NCBI RefSeq assembly: GCF_949287625.1
Contig: NZ_CASEGO010000068.1
Coordinates: forward strand, 1 to 22,793
Direction: 5' to 3'
DNA: 22,793 nt
DNA from: an uncultured Brachyspira sp.
GTDB lineage: Bacteria > Spirochaetota > Brachyspiria > Brachyspirales > Brachyspiraceae
Position numbers and translations under genes: made by a program. Shown piece after piece: positions 1 through 7,628 of the stretch. The notes beneath the pieces are model-generated. The model had not been told where the DNA came from and did no database searches. It saw only the letters and a program-made list of their open reading frames with translations. Positions within the stretch are counted from its first letter, which is position 1, and every line of letters starts with the position of its first letter.

Positions 1-277
1 CTTGTAACTGTATTTCTATTATGACTACTGAACCGTTTTGAGTAATACATTTTACATCTACTATTGTCTCCTTTAAATTTTTATTTTTCTTCAAATTAAA
101 TGGAGTTAAAATTTCTACTGAACGGAAAGTTTTCATATTAGCATTAAGCATTATAGAATTGATAAAGTCCAAAAGTATAGACTCACTGTTTCCCTTATCA
201 GTAAAAAGGTAGCGTATAAAATAATCATTCAAAGGATTGAAATATTTGATTTTTTTAATATTTGATTTTTTTTCCAT
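1..277 (-). CDS. Rpn/PD-(D/E)XK nuclease family protein, N-terminal part (cut by window edge)
   Basis: This is the N-terminal 92 codons of a recombination-promoting-nuclease-like protein; the rest lies beyond base 1. It begins MEKKSNIKKIKYFNPLNDYF, carries the family opening FNPLNDYFIRYLFTDKG, and reaches the nuclease core, where VDVK (the D-x-K part) is followed by IEIQ (the E-x-Q part) near the edge. The family is often labelled 'PD-(D/E)XK nuclease family transposase'; characterised relatives are DNA endonucleases that promote recombination or act in phage defence. The frame is open here, unlike the near-identical copy at 2448-3366. The ATG at 277 is chosen because it sits 6 bases after a consensus -10 box. 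Identity of the family is firm; the function in this organism is inference. Confidence 0.88.
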   Translation of the reverse strand, partial: MEKKSNIKKIKYFNPLNDYFIRYLFTDKGNSESILLDFINSIMLNANMKTFRSVEILTPFNLKKNKNLKETIVDVKCITQNGSVVIIEIQLQ

Positions 278-283
278 AAATAT

Positions 284-312
284 ATTATACTAAAATAAAC
301 ACAAATTGTCAA
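284..312 (-). promoter_or_regulatory. Consensus promoter, predicted leaderless, for the left-edge Rpn gene
   Basis: Read on the minus strand there is a perfect TTGACA (307-312), a 17-base spacer and a perfect TATAAT (284-289). Only 6 bases separate the -10 box from the ATG at 277, so transcription should begin at or within a base or two of the start codon. There is no room for a ribosome binding site. Confidence 0.82.
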
Positions 313-334
313 AATTTGAAAAACTGCAAATAAT

Positions 335-365
335 AAAGTGCATACATAAATAATGCATACACTTT
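335..365 (-). terminator. Array hairpin / terminator after the 643-residue lipoprotein gene
   Basis: Imperfect palindrome with 13-base arms around a 5-base loop. The two plus-strand mismatches (C-A and A-C) become G-U pairs in minus-strand RNA, so the arm pairs fully only in minus transcripts, as expected of a terminator for the gene ending at 385. The following U-tract is short and interrupted. Nearly the same hairpin recurs at 2396, 3425, 5227 and 6304. Confidence 0.65.
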
Positions 366-384
366 TTATTGAAACTATTAAAAA

Positions 385-2316
385 TTATTGTATGTTCAAA
401 ATCTTAAGCATTTCAGTTTCTATTGATTTAATATCTCCTTTTGCTTCCTGAATAGTTTTTATCTCTGACCTTCTTTGTTCTAGTAACTCTTCCTGACCTT
501 GTTTATCTAAAGTAGCCTTTTTAGCAAAATATGCATCGCTTATAAGTTTATCAGCCATTCTCAAAGTTCTGTCTGACACTATTGCTTTATCGGATGCATT
601 TTCTGCCTTATACATATCAAAACTTGCATCAGTTTTTAAAGCTCCTTCAGGTACTCCGTCAAGTATACTTCCTTTCCATTCCAATTTAGGCTGATAACTA
701 TATGTAATATAATCAAAAACTTCTGCATTCTTTATTTCATTGTTATCAATGAATATATCAAGTGCTTTATTATAACTTGTATCTAATAAAAATATTTTAT
801 TCTTACCATCTTCAGTATATATTTTTTGAATACAGTTTAAATCTTGAAAACCTTTGTTATTAATAAGCTGTCCTATTTCTGAATCAAAATCTACTTCCAA
901 ATTCTCTTTCAAAAGTAAAGTAAAATTCACTGTACCGCCTCTTCCTCCGCCATAATCATAATCCCCTGAAAGCATTAATTCTTCTTTGCCGTCATTATTA
1001 ATATCGCATAAAAAGAAAGACGGAAAATATATACGCCAACCCATTGTTTCATCTATATACTCCAAATATTTTTCTTCATCAAATTTACCGAAACTTATAA
1101 ATTTAGAGCCTTTAGTATAATCTTTCAAATCATTTGTAGAAATTGAATTAATTTCAGCAGATTCTACTTTATCTATATCTCCAAGTCTGAAATTATAAGT
1201 TTTTATCTCTTCAAATGAAGCATATATATGATCATTCATAAACTCAGGATTATAATAATGCATATTTGCTTTTGATTCAATTAAAAATGTATTTTTCTTA
1301 AACTCAAGAAAACTAAGTCCATTCCATCCATCATAATACTCCATAAAATCAATTCCGTAATAATTTCTAAAATACTCAGCATCATCAAAATATAATTTAT
1401 CATCGCTGAGTCTGTTTGTAACATAAGTTTTTAAATATTTATTTATTATATTTGTATTGACTATTTCTGGTACTACCATTACTGAAGCTACATGAGCTGT
1501 ACCTTCCAATTCAATTGAACTTAAAGAATAATTATTTTCATTAAATAAATCTATATATCCAGTATTTTTTGTAATATATCTAGCGAAACCATTATTATAA
1601 GCATCAGCAGCTAATTTTTCTGCTCTTAAAGAATCAGGGGCTTCTATTATATAATCAACTAGTTTCATTTTATTGCTATAAGCATTATCATCATCATACT
1701 TTGATATCATCATAGATATATTAGTACCGCCTGCTTTTTTCCATTCTGTTAAATACTTTTTTTCTTCTTCAAAATAATAAAGCGAATCGCAAGCAAAATG
1801 AGATAAAAACAAAGCTAAATAAACATCAGCATCTTTTTTATTTAATTTTAATAATTCTTCTCTTGCCTTTTTTAATGCTAAATTTTGATCAACATATAAA
1901 TATTCATCAGCATAATAATCTGTCAAATCTTCATTATATCTATCCCAACTTGAGAATGTTTCACTAAATGGATCATAATTAACATTTGATATAAACTCTA
2001 TAGAATATTTTTTTCTTTCATCATCATTTGCAAATTTTCTATTAAGAAAATCAAAATTTCTTTTTGCATATTCATTATTTTCTCTTATATTTTTAAGTTC
2101 TTCATCAAATTTAGCTTTATCTACTCTAATACCTTTATAAACATATTTCATATCAAAGAATTCTTTTTTAGCTTCTTCTTTTTGATTATTCGATGAAGCA
2201 GTTTTTTGTTCATTAGTATTTTGTGATGTTTGATTTGCTTCTTTATTACTGCCTTCGCATGAAATAACTGTCATTATTAAAGTAAATATTGTAATGATAG
2301 AAAGAAGTTTTTTCAT
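385..2316 (-). CDS. Secreted lipoprotein of unknown function (643 residues)
   Basis: I do not recognise a named family. The start at 2316 is chosen because it gives a lipoprotein signal (MKKLLSIITIFTLIMTVISC, lipobox ending at Cys20) preceded by the same GGACGGTTTA leader seen before the ankyrin lipoprotein; longer in-frame starts would add 11 residues in front. After Cys20 comes a low-complexity Asn/Gln/Thr/Lys linker to about residue 50, then a largely helical region. Around residue 440 the stretch DINNDGKEELML resembles the Asp-rich calcium-binding loop of VCBS/FG-GAP or EF-hand-like repeats. The C-terminal 80 residues are charged and probably helical. It sits between two Rpn genes and ends in the shared hairpin. 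Likely anchored in the envelope; the role is unknown. Confidence 0.8.
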   Translation of the reverse strand: MKKLLSIITIFTLIMTVISCEGSNKEANQTSQNTNEQKTASSNNQKEEAKKEFFDMKYVYKGIRVDKAKFDEELKNIRENNEYAKRNFDFLNRKFANDDERKKYSIEFISNVNYDPFSETFSSWDRYNEDLTDYYADEYLYVDQNLALKKAREELLKLNKKDADVYLALFLSHFACDSLYYFEEEKKYLTEWKKAGGTNISMMISKYDDDNAYSNKMKLVDYIIEAPDSLRAEKLAADAYNNGFARYITKNTGYIDLFNENNYSLSSIELEGTAHVASVMVVPEIVNTNIINKYLKTYVTNRLSDDKLYFDDAEYFRNYYGIDFMEYYDGWNGLSFLEFKKNTFLIESKANMHYYNPEFMNDHIYASFEEIKTYNFRLGDIDKVESAEINSISTNDLKDYTKGSKFISFGKFDEEKYLEYIDETMGWRIYFPSFFLCDINNDGKEELMLSGDYDYGGGRGGTVNFTLLLKENLEVDFDSEIGQLINNKGFQDLNCIQKIYTEDGKNKIFLLDTSYNKALDIFIDNNEIKNAEVFDYITYSYQPKLEWKGSILDGVPEGALKTDASFDMYKAENASDKAIVSDRTLRMADKLISDAYFAKKATLDKQGQEELLEQRRSEIKTIQEAKGDIKSIETEMLKILNIQ

Positions 2317-2344
2317 ATTAAACCGTCCATAAGTATTTTTATGT

Positions 2345-2373
2345 ATCATAAATTAAAATGATTGAAATTGCAA
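2345..2373 (-). promoter_or_regulatory. Promoter of the 643-residue lipoprotein gene (shared leader type)
   Basis: Minus strand: TTGCAA (2368-2373), 17-base spacer, TATGAT (2345-2350). The predicted leader is about 22 bases and ends GGACGGTTTAAT before the ATG. The same boxes, spacer sequence and leader end recur upstream of the ankyrin lipoprotein (5186-5214) and, with changes, the broken ankyrin gene (7474-7502). Confidence 0.68.
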
Positions 2374-2395
2374 TCAAAAAATATTTTTAACAAAA

Positions 2396-2426
2396 AAAGT
2401 GCATACATATATAATGCAGGCACTTT
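2396..2426 (-). terminator. Array hairpin / terminator after the frameshifted Rpn gene
   Basis: Copy of the array hairpin, with 13-base arms carrying one mismatch and one G-U pair in minus-strand RNA, followed on the minus strand by a run of seven T. It lies about 20 bases beyond the Rpn stop and is the strongest terminator of the set. Confidence 0.75.
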
Positions 2427-2447
2427 TTATTGTAACTTTTATATTTA

Positions 2448-3366
2448 TTATAGATTTTCTATTTCTTGTATACTTAATCCTGTTATTTTACTTATAATAT
2501 TAATATCTATATTTTCTTTTTTCATATTTTTAGCTGTTAATATTTGATTTTCTTTAATACCTTCTTTAATACCTTCTTCTTTTCCTTTTTTAATTCCTTC
2601 TTCAATTCCTAATCTTCTTTCTTCATCAAGCATTATTTGATTACCATATAAATAAGCCTCTTTTTTTTCATATTCCATCATCATTAATTTACTTTTGACA
2701 AAATTATTATATTTTTTCTGTACTTCTTCCATTATAGGTTTTTCTTTTACTATTTCAGACATAGATGCCTCCAAATTTTTACTTGTAAACATTTTTAACC
2801 AACAGTTTAAATCTTTAGCCAATATATTTTTCTTAAACTTTTTTAATTCTATTATATGTATTTGTAAATGATCAGTTAGCAACTTTTTATTATTCATCTC
2901 ATAAAGCATATAGCAGGAATGTATATTTTTATTTTTATCCAAATTAAAATTAAGTAAATTAATACTTATTACTGGTGTAAGCTCATCATATCTTTCACCA
3001 TGTTTTAATAACTTACTATAATTAGCTGCCCAATAATATAAGATACGTTCTGGGAATCTTGAATTACCTTGTAACTGTATTTCTATTATGACTACTTGAA
3101 CCGTTTTGAGTAATACATTTTACATCTACTATTGTCTCCTTTAAATTTTTATTTTTCTTCAAATTAAGGCGACTGCCCGCCTTCGGCGATGGAGTTAAAA
3201 TTTCTACTGAACGGAAAATCTTCATATTAGCATTAAGCATTATAGAATTGATAAAGTCCAAAAGTATAGACTCACTGCTTCCCTTATCAGTAAAAAGGTA
3301 GCGTATAAAATAATCATTCAAAGGATTGAAATATTTGATTTTTTTAATATTTGATTTTTTTTCCAT
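2448..3366 (-). pseudogene. Rpn/PD-(D/E)XK nuclease family gene, frameshifted
   Basis: Relative to the copy at 1-277 there is one extra T on the plus strand at about 3096-3097. The upstream part stops after 100 codons (3064), just before the catalytic E-x-Q motif. The other frame then reads on without a gap through IEIQLQGNSRFPERILYYW, the mid-domain and the C-terminal EGIK repeats with the ending ISKITGLSIQEIENL, down to 2448. Restoring one base gives a protein of about 305 residues. The downstream piece could only start at a TTG at 2942 and has no ribosome binding site. A 21-base GC-rich in-frame insertion also lies in the N-terminal part (3168-3188). The frame break is not in a long homopolymer, so a true mutation or a sequencing error is more likely than programmed frameshifting. 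Confidence 0.87.
3168..3188. repeat. 21-base GC-rich palindromic insertion inside the Rpn pseudogene
   Basis: Absent from the otherwise near-identical copy at 1-277. It is strikingly GC-rich in AT-rich DNA, contains the 11-base palindrome CGCC-TTC-GGCG (3178-3188), and is a multiple of three, so it keeps the reading frame and adds roughly PSPKAGSR-type residues after EILT. The composition and CGCC-NNN-GGCG core match the intergenic GC-rich repeats at 7629-7720 and 18397-18492. Confidence 0.75.
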
Positions 3367-3373
3367 AAAATAT

Positions 3374-3402
3374 ATTATACTAAAATAAACATAAATTGTC
3401 AA
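3374..3402 (-). promoter_or_regulatory. Consensus promoter, predicted leaderless, for the frameshifted Rpn gene
   Basis: Minus strand TTGACA (3397-3402), 17-base spacer, TATAAT (3374-3379), then 7 bases to the ATG at 3366. It is almost identical to the promoter at 284-312, with one extra base between -10 and ATG. Confidence 0.78.
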
Positions 3403-3424
3403 AATTTGAAAAACTGCAAATAAT

Positions 3425-3453
3425 AAAGTGCATACATATAAGGCATACACTTT
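3425..3453 (-). terminator. Array hairpin / terminator after the ankyrin lipoprotein gene
   Basis: Shortened copy of the array hairpin (arms AAAGTGCATAC and GCATACACTTT on the plus strand), 11 bases downstream of the ankyrin stop at 3465. It is followed on the minus strand by an interrupted T-tract identical to that of the 335-365 copy. Confidence 0.62.
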
Positions 3454-3464
3454 TTTATTATTTA

Positions 3465-5153
3465 TTAATAACTAAGATAATGTTCTAAATCGCTTGGATT
3501 AGTCATGTGATGAAGCGCTGATGTATCATCTCTAGCTGAAGCAATATCAATGGCTGTTTTTCCTTCTTTGTTTTTAATATTATAATCAGCACCCATATTT
3601 ACAAGAACTCCAACAATACCATAATTATAACTTGCAGCTGCAATCATTAATGGAGTATTTTCTTCTTTATTCTTTTTATTTATATCAGCACCATTTTTTA
3701 TCATATAATAACAAAGATCCGCTCCGCCGCCGTACTTCTTGGCATTTACTAAATATGTTAAAGGAGTATCGCCTGTTGCTGAACATACAGCATTTAAATC
3801 AGGCTTCAAATCAATAATATTTTTAGCTAAACCAATATTATAATAATCTATTGCTTTCATTAAAGGAGTATATCCGTATCCATCTTCTAAATTTATATCA
3901 GCACCTTTTTCTACTAAAAATTTCACCATTTCTTTATCATTTCTAGCAGCAGCTAAATTAAGAGGTGTAATATTATCATATTGTTTATTTAAATCAGTAT
4001 CATCTTTTATAAGTTTTTCTAATGCTTTCATATCTCCTTTTGATACAGCATTCATTAATTCATCATATCCGTCTATATTGTTAGAATCTTCGCTTGATAA
4101 TAATTTTTCCATTTCATAATATTTTTGCTTCTTTGCTAATTCTATAGCTTCTTCTCTAGTTGTATTAGTATTAAGATTAAAAACATCATTATCTATTAAT
4201 AATTTAGCTATATCATAATTACCATAATCTATTGCATTATATATATAATCATCACTTGAGTTTAAATTTGCTCCTTCATCAATTAAAAGCTTAGCTATTT
4301 CTATATTGCCATTTTGAGCTGCTACTTTCATAGGAGAGTTAATCCAAAATCCATCTGCAAATATTTGAGCATTTACATCTTGTCCTATAGATAATAAATA
4401 TTTAACCATTTCTATATTATTTTCTTCTATGGCATCAGGAATTAAGCTTGATTCCAAATCAATATCTCCGCTTTGTAGAAGTATTTTAAGCATATCAAGA
4501 TTATTATTGTTTCTAATAGCGATATCTGTTAAATAATAAGGATATTCATAACCATAATTTCTGCCTGCATCAAGTCCTTTATCAATTAAGATTTTACTCA
4601 TTTCAACATTATTATTTTCAACAGCATAATAAAGCATATCAATACCATCTTCTGTTTCCATATCGCTTGCTCTGGCATTAACATCAGCACCTTCTTTTAT
4701 AAGCTCTTTTGCCAAATCATTGTATCCGAATTGTACTGCCAAAAACAAAGGAGTAGAATCTTTATATATGTAATTATTGTAGTTATCACCAAAATTTGTC
4801 ATTTCAGTAATTTTTCCTTCTAGTCCTTCCTCTGCTAATAATTTTGATATTTCGTATATTGGTGCTTTATATTTATGTTCATTAAGTATTTCATCTATTT
4901 TACTATATCCTGTAGGTATAGGATCTAACTCTGTGCCTTGAATATATTCATTAGTATATTTAGTTTTATTAATATCTATATCTGTATTATGATTTTCATT
5001 TGTAGTTGTTGGATTGATATATACTTGTTCATTTGTTTGAGTTTGATTAGTTTGAGTATTTTCTGTTTGTCCTGTTTTTTTATTACCGCCTCCGCAGGAA
5101 ATTATAGTAATCATTAAAATAAATGCTGCAATTATAGAAATAAAATTTTTCAT
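3465..5153 (-). CDS. Ankyrin-repeat lipoprotein (562 residues)
   Basis: The signal MKNFISIIAAFILMITIISC ends in a lipobox at Cys20 and is followed by a Gln/Thr/Asn-rich linker to about residue 65. The rest is about ten ankyrin repeats, visible as recurrent TPL..A...N..E..K.LIE.GADVN patterns (for example 'STPLFLAVQFGYNDLAKELI', 'TPLNLAAARNDKEMVKFLV', 'TPLMKAID', 'TPLMIAAASYN'). Ankyrin arrays bind protein partners; a lipid-anchored array would act in the periplasm or at the cell surface. The start at 5153 is fixed by the signal peptide and the GGACGGTTTA leader. The signal and leader resemble those of the unrelated 643-residue gene at 385-2316. The partner is unknown; the flanking Rpn genes are transcribed separately. 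Confidence 0.92.
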   Translation of the reverse strand: MKNFISIIAAFILMITIISCGGGNKKTGQTENTQTNQTQTNEQVYINPTTTNENHNTDIDINKTKYTNEYIQGTELDPIPTGYSKIDEILNEHKYKAPIYEISKLLAEEGLEGKITEMTNFGDNYNNYIYKDSTPLFLAVQFGYNDLAKELIKEGADVNARASDMETEDGIDMLYYAVENNNVEMSKILIDKGLDAGRNYGYEYPYYLTDIAIRNNNNLDMLKILLQSGDIDLESSLIPDAIEENNIEMVKYLLSIGQDVNAQIFADGFWINSPMKVAAQNGNIEIAKLLIDEGANLNSSDDYIYNAIDYGNYDIAKLLIDNDVFNLNTNTTREEAIELAKKQKYYEMEKLLSSEDSNNIDGYDELMNAVSKGDMKALEKLIKDDTDLNKQYDNITPLNLAAARNDKEMVKFLVEKGADINLEDGYGYTPLMKAIDYYNIGLAKNIIDLKPDLNAVCSATGDTPLTYLVNAKKYGGGADLCYYMIKNGADINKKNKEENTPLMIAAASYNYGIVGVLVNMGADYNIKNKEGKTAIDIASARDDTSALHHMTNPSDLEHYLSY

Positions 5154-5185
5154 AGTAAACCGTCCGTATGTATTTTGATTTTTGT

Positions 5186-5214
5186 ATCATAAATTAAAAT
5201 AATTGAAATTGCAA
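5186..5214 (-). promoter_or_regulatory. Promoter of the ankyrin lipoprotein gene (shared leader type)
   Basis: Minus strand TTGCAA (5209-5214), 17-base spacer, TATGAT (5186-5191), with a predicted leader of about 26 bases. The boxes are identical and the spacer nearly identical to those of the promoter at 2345-2373. Confidence 0.68.
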
Positions 5215-5226
5215 TATATTAATAAA

Positions 5227-5255
5227 AAAGTGCATACATATAATGCATACACTTT
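5227..5255 (-). terminator. Array hairpin / terminator after the intact Rpn gene
   Basis: Array hairpin with 13-base arms and a 3-base loop. It pairs completely in minus-strand RNA through two G-U pairs and is followed there by six T. It lies 40 bases beyond the Rpn stop at 5296. Confidence 0.73.
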
Positions 5256-5295
5256 TTATTATAGCTTTTATATTATAATTTTTTATTTATTTTTA

Positions 5296-6237
5296 TTATA
5301 ATTTTTCTATTTCTTGTATACTCAATCCTGTTATTTTACTTATAATATTAACATCTATATTTTCTTTTTTCATATTTTTAGCCGTTAATATTTGATTTTC
5401 TTTAATACCTTCTTTAATACCTTCTTTAATACCTTCTTTAATACCTTCTTTAATACCTTCTTCTTTAGCCTTCTTTATATCCAACTCCATACTCTTATTA
5501 AAGAAATATGTATCTACTTCTCGTTTTTTATACTTATCCATTACTGGACTATCATTAACAAATGTACGGCATTTTTTTTCTACTTCTTCGAATATAGTAT
5601 TTTCTTTCATTAAAATAGACATCTCTTCCCCCTTAAAAAATTTTATCCAAGAAATAAATTCTTTATGTATGTTGTCTAAACTTTCTATTGCAGAAATATT
5701 TTTTAAATTGAATTTAGGAAGCTCAAGGAAATGCAATTGACAATGATCCGTTAAAATTTTATTATTATTTAATTCTTTTAAAATATAACAGCTATGCACT
5801 TTATCTTCATCTGTAAGTATGAAATTTGTAATATTGATACTTACAGTAGGTTTTAATTCATCATAAAAAGAACCTCTATTTAAACTAGAACTATAATTAT
5901 AAGCCCAATAATACAAAGCTCTTTTTATAAAATCTTCATTTCCTCTTGATTGTATCTCTATTAAAACGGTTATACCTGTTTCTGTAGTTGCTTTTATATC
6001 TACAATACTTTCTTTTTCATCATAGTTCTCTGCTATGTTAAACGGGTTTAATATTTCTATTTTCTTAAAAGTTTCAAAGTCCAAATCTTTAAATACGGCA
6101 TTAATGAAATTTAAAGCTATATGTTCATTACCTGTATGTGAAAATAAATATCGTATAAAATAATCATTGATTCTATTTAAATTATCAATTGTAACAGGTT
6201 CGTTTAATATTTGTTTTAATCTATCCAAATCTTTCAT
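5296..6237 (-). CDS. Rpn/PD-(D/E)XK nuclease family protein, intact (313 residues)
   Basis: The complete member of the family in this window. The start at 6237 (MKDLDRLKQILNEP) is chosen over an upstream TTG because it lies 6 bases after a TATAAT. Residues 20-60 carry NRINDYFIRYLFSHTG. The nuclease core is about residues 75-105, with IVDIKATTETG (D-x-K) followed by VLIEIQSRG (E-x-Q). After a mid-domain (ALYYWAYNYSSSL, ELKPTVSINITNF) comes a charged linker with five exact GIKE repeats, then the conserved tail NQILTAKNMKKENIDVNIISKITGLSIQEIEKL. In E. coli, Rpn proteins are nucleases that promote recombination, and a short C-terminal product from an internal start can restrain the full-length toxin; I saw no well-placed ribosome binding site for an internal start here. 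It is more divergent from the other three copies than they are from each other. Confidence 0.9.
   Translation of the reverse strand: MKDLDRLKQILNEPVTIDNLNRINDYFIRYLFSHTGNEHIALNFINAVFKDLDFETFKKIEILNPFNIAENYDEKESIVDIKATTETGITVLIEIQSRGNEDFIKRALYYWAYNYSSSLNRGSFYDELKPTVSINITNFILTDEDKVHSCYILKELNNNKILTDHCQLHFLELPKFNLKNISAIESLDNIHKEFISWIKFFKGEEMSILMKENTIFEEVEKKCRTFVNDSPVMDKYKKREVDTYFFNKSMELDIKKAKEEGIKEGIKEGIKEGIKEGIKENQILTAKNMKKENIDVNIISKITGLSIQEIEKL
5398..5457 (-). repeat. 12-base coding tandem repeat (GIKE x5)
   Basis: Five exact copies of TTCTTTAATACC on the plus strand, encoding Gly-Ile-Lys-Glu on the minus strand. The paralogue at 2448-3366 has only two copies, so the number varies between paralogues. 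Each change of one unit keeps the frame, so slippage would lengthen or shorten the linker between the nuclease core and the C-terminal tail. Confidence 0.9.
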
Positions 6238-6243
6238 AGTATT

Positions 6244-6271
6244 ATTATACAAAAATAATTATAAAAGTAAA
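6244..6271 (-). promoter_or_regulatory. Promoter, predicted leaderless, for the intact Rpn gene
   Basis: Minus strand TATAAT (6244-6249) lies 6 bases before the ATG at 6237, the same spacing as in the other Rpn genes. The -35 is weaker: TTTACT (6266-6271) with a 16-base spacer. No ribosome binding site can fit between the predicted transcription start and the ATG. Confidence 0.62.
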
Positions 6272-6303
6272 GTTTATTAAATTTTTATATTTTTAACAAT
6301 AAA

Positions 6304-6332
6304 AAAGTTCATACATGTAATGCATGCACTTT
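6304..6332 (-). terminator. Array hairpin / terminator after the broken ankyrin gene
   Basis: Array hairpin variant with 13-base arms (one mismatch, one G-U pair in minus-strand RNA), followed on the minus strand by six T. It is 15 bases past the stop at 6348. Confidence 0.68.
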
Positions 6333-6347
6333 TTATAAACGCTATAA

Positions 6348-7445
6348 CTATTTTGTTAGTAATTTTATTACCTCTTCATTTTCTCCGTATTCTCTGGCAT
6401 GATACAATGCATCTCTATTACCTTTTTTTATGCTTTTATCAGCACCAGCATATAAAAGCATTTTTGTCATTTCTAAATCACCTCTATGACAAGCCCACAT
6501 TAATGCTGTCATGCCGCCCATATTTTGAACATTAACATCTGCATTATTTTTTATAAGTAATTTTACAAAATTAATTTTACCATTAAGGGCAGCCTCTATC
6601 AATGCAGTATCTCCATTGTAATTTTTATAATTTACATCTGCACCGTTATAAATTAGCTTCTGTAAAAATATCTCATTAGTAGAATTTCTTGAAGCATTTA
6701 TTAAAGGAGCATTATCACTAAGTAAAGTTGCCTCATTAAGATTAGCTGCATTCAAACTTTTATCCAAAGAATCAGAACCATTTTGAAGTAAAATATCTGC
6801 TATATCATCATGTCCAAACATATAAGCATAAATCAAAGCATTAACATTATTTCTATTTCTTTTATTTACAAGAGCTTTATTTTCAATTAATATTTTTACC
6901 GTTTCTTTATAACCTTTCATAGCAGCATACATTAAAGGTGTTTCTTCATTTCCTCTATCTCCACTATAAGCTATATTAACATCAGCTTTATTTTTTATTA
7001 AGAGTTTTACCATTTCAATATTTTCTTTTCTATCATATTCTAAAGCAGAAAATAATGCAGTTATTCCTCTAAAGCCTTGATAATCAATATCAGCACCATA
7101 ACTTAAAAGTAGTTTAACCATTTCCATATTGTTATTATCAACTGCAATCATTAATACACTACTCTTAATATCTACCACAGCATTAATATCTGCTTTGTAT
7201 TTCAAAAGAAGTTCAGCCATTTCTATATTATTATTTATAACGGCATCTGATAATAATGTAAAATGCTCATCATAATAATTATTTATATCAACATCATATT
7301 TTTCAAGAATATTTTCAACTTCTTTAATATTTCATTCATATACATAATCTCTTAATTGCTCAGAAACTTTGCTTTTATTAACAATTTGAGCGTTTAAGCA
7401 CATACTAAATAAAAACATAGTTAATAATATAATAAATTTTTTTAT
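6348..7445 (-). pseudogene. Secreted ankyrin-repeat protein gene, broken by a stop codon
   Basis: An in-frame TGA (7332-7334) interrupts the gene about 38 codons from its 5' end. It reads ...LRDYVYE-stop-NIKEVENILEKYDVDIN..., where related ankyrin units suggest a Gly or similar residue. The open part downstream begins with ATG at 7220 and holds about eight ankyrin repeats over 290 residues (for example 'GNEETPLMYAAMKGYKETVKILI', 'GMTALMWACHRGDLEMTKMLL'). The 5' end encodes a signal-like stretch, KKFIILLTMFLFSMCLNAQ, but the codon where its initiator is expected (7443-7445, just after GGGGGATAT) is ATA; the first ATG in frame is 7418. Two lesions in the same short region favour a decaying gene, although a truncated cytoplasmic ankyrin protein from 7220 cannot be excluded. 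Confidence 0.82.
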
Positions 7446-7473
7446 ATATCCCCCATACGTATTATAGTTTTGT

Positions 7474-7502
7474 ATAATAAATTAAAATGATTAAAATAGC
7501 AA
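7474..7502 (-). promoter_or_regulatory. Promoter remnant of the broken ankyrin gene (shared leader type)
   Basis: Minus strand TTGCTA (7497-7502), 17-base spacer, TATTAT (7474-7479). The spacer closely matches those at 2351-2367 and 5192-5208, showing that the gene carries the same leader cassette as the two intact lipoproteins. Confidence 0.55.
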
Positions 7503-7628
7503 TATATTAAAAAGAAAGTACATACACTTAAATATTTTACTAAATATATTTTATTTTTATAAGAGATACTGGAACGATTTCATTTTGTCAACTGATGTAC
7601 ATTATATAAAATTATCAACTTTTTTGCC

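Noticed and set aside
335..6332. Array hairpins as integron attC sites
   Set aside because: No GTTRRRY or RYYYAAC core sites and no tyrosine integrase gene in the window. The G-U pattern and T-runs fit terminators on the transcribed strand.
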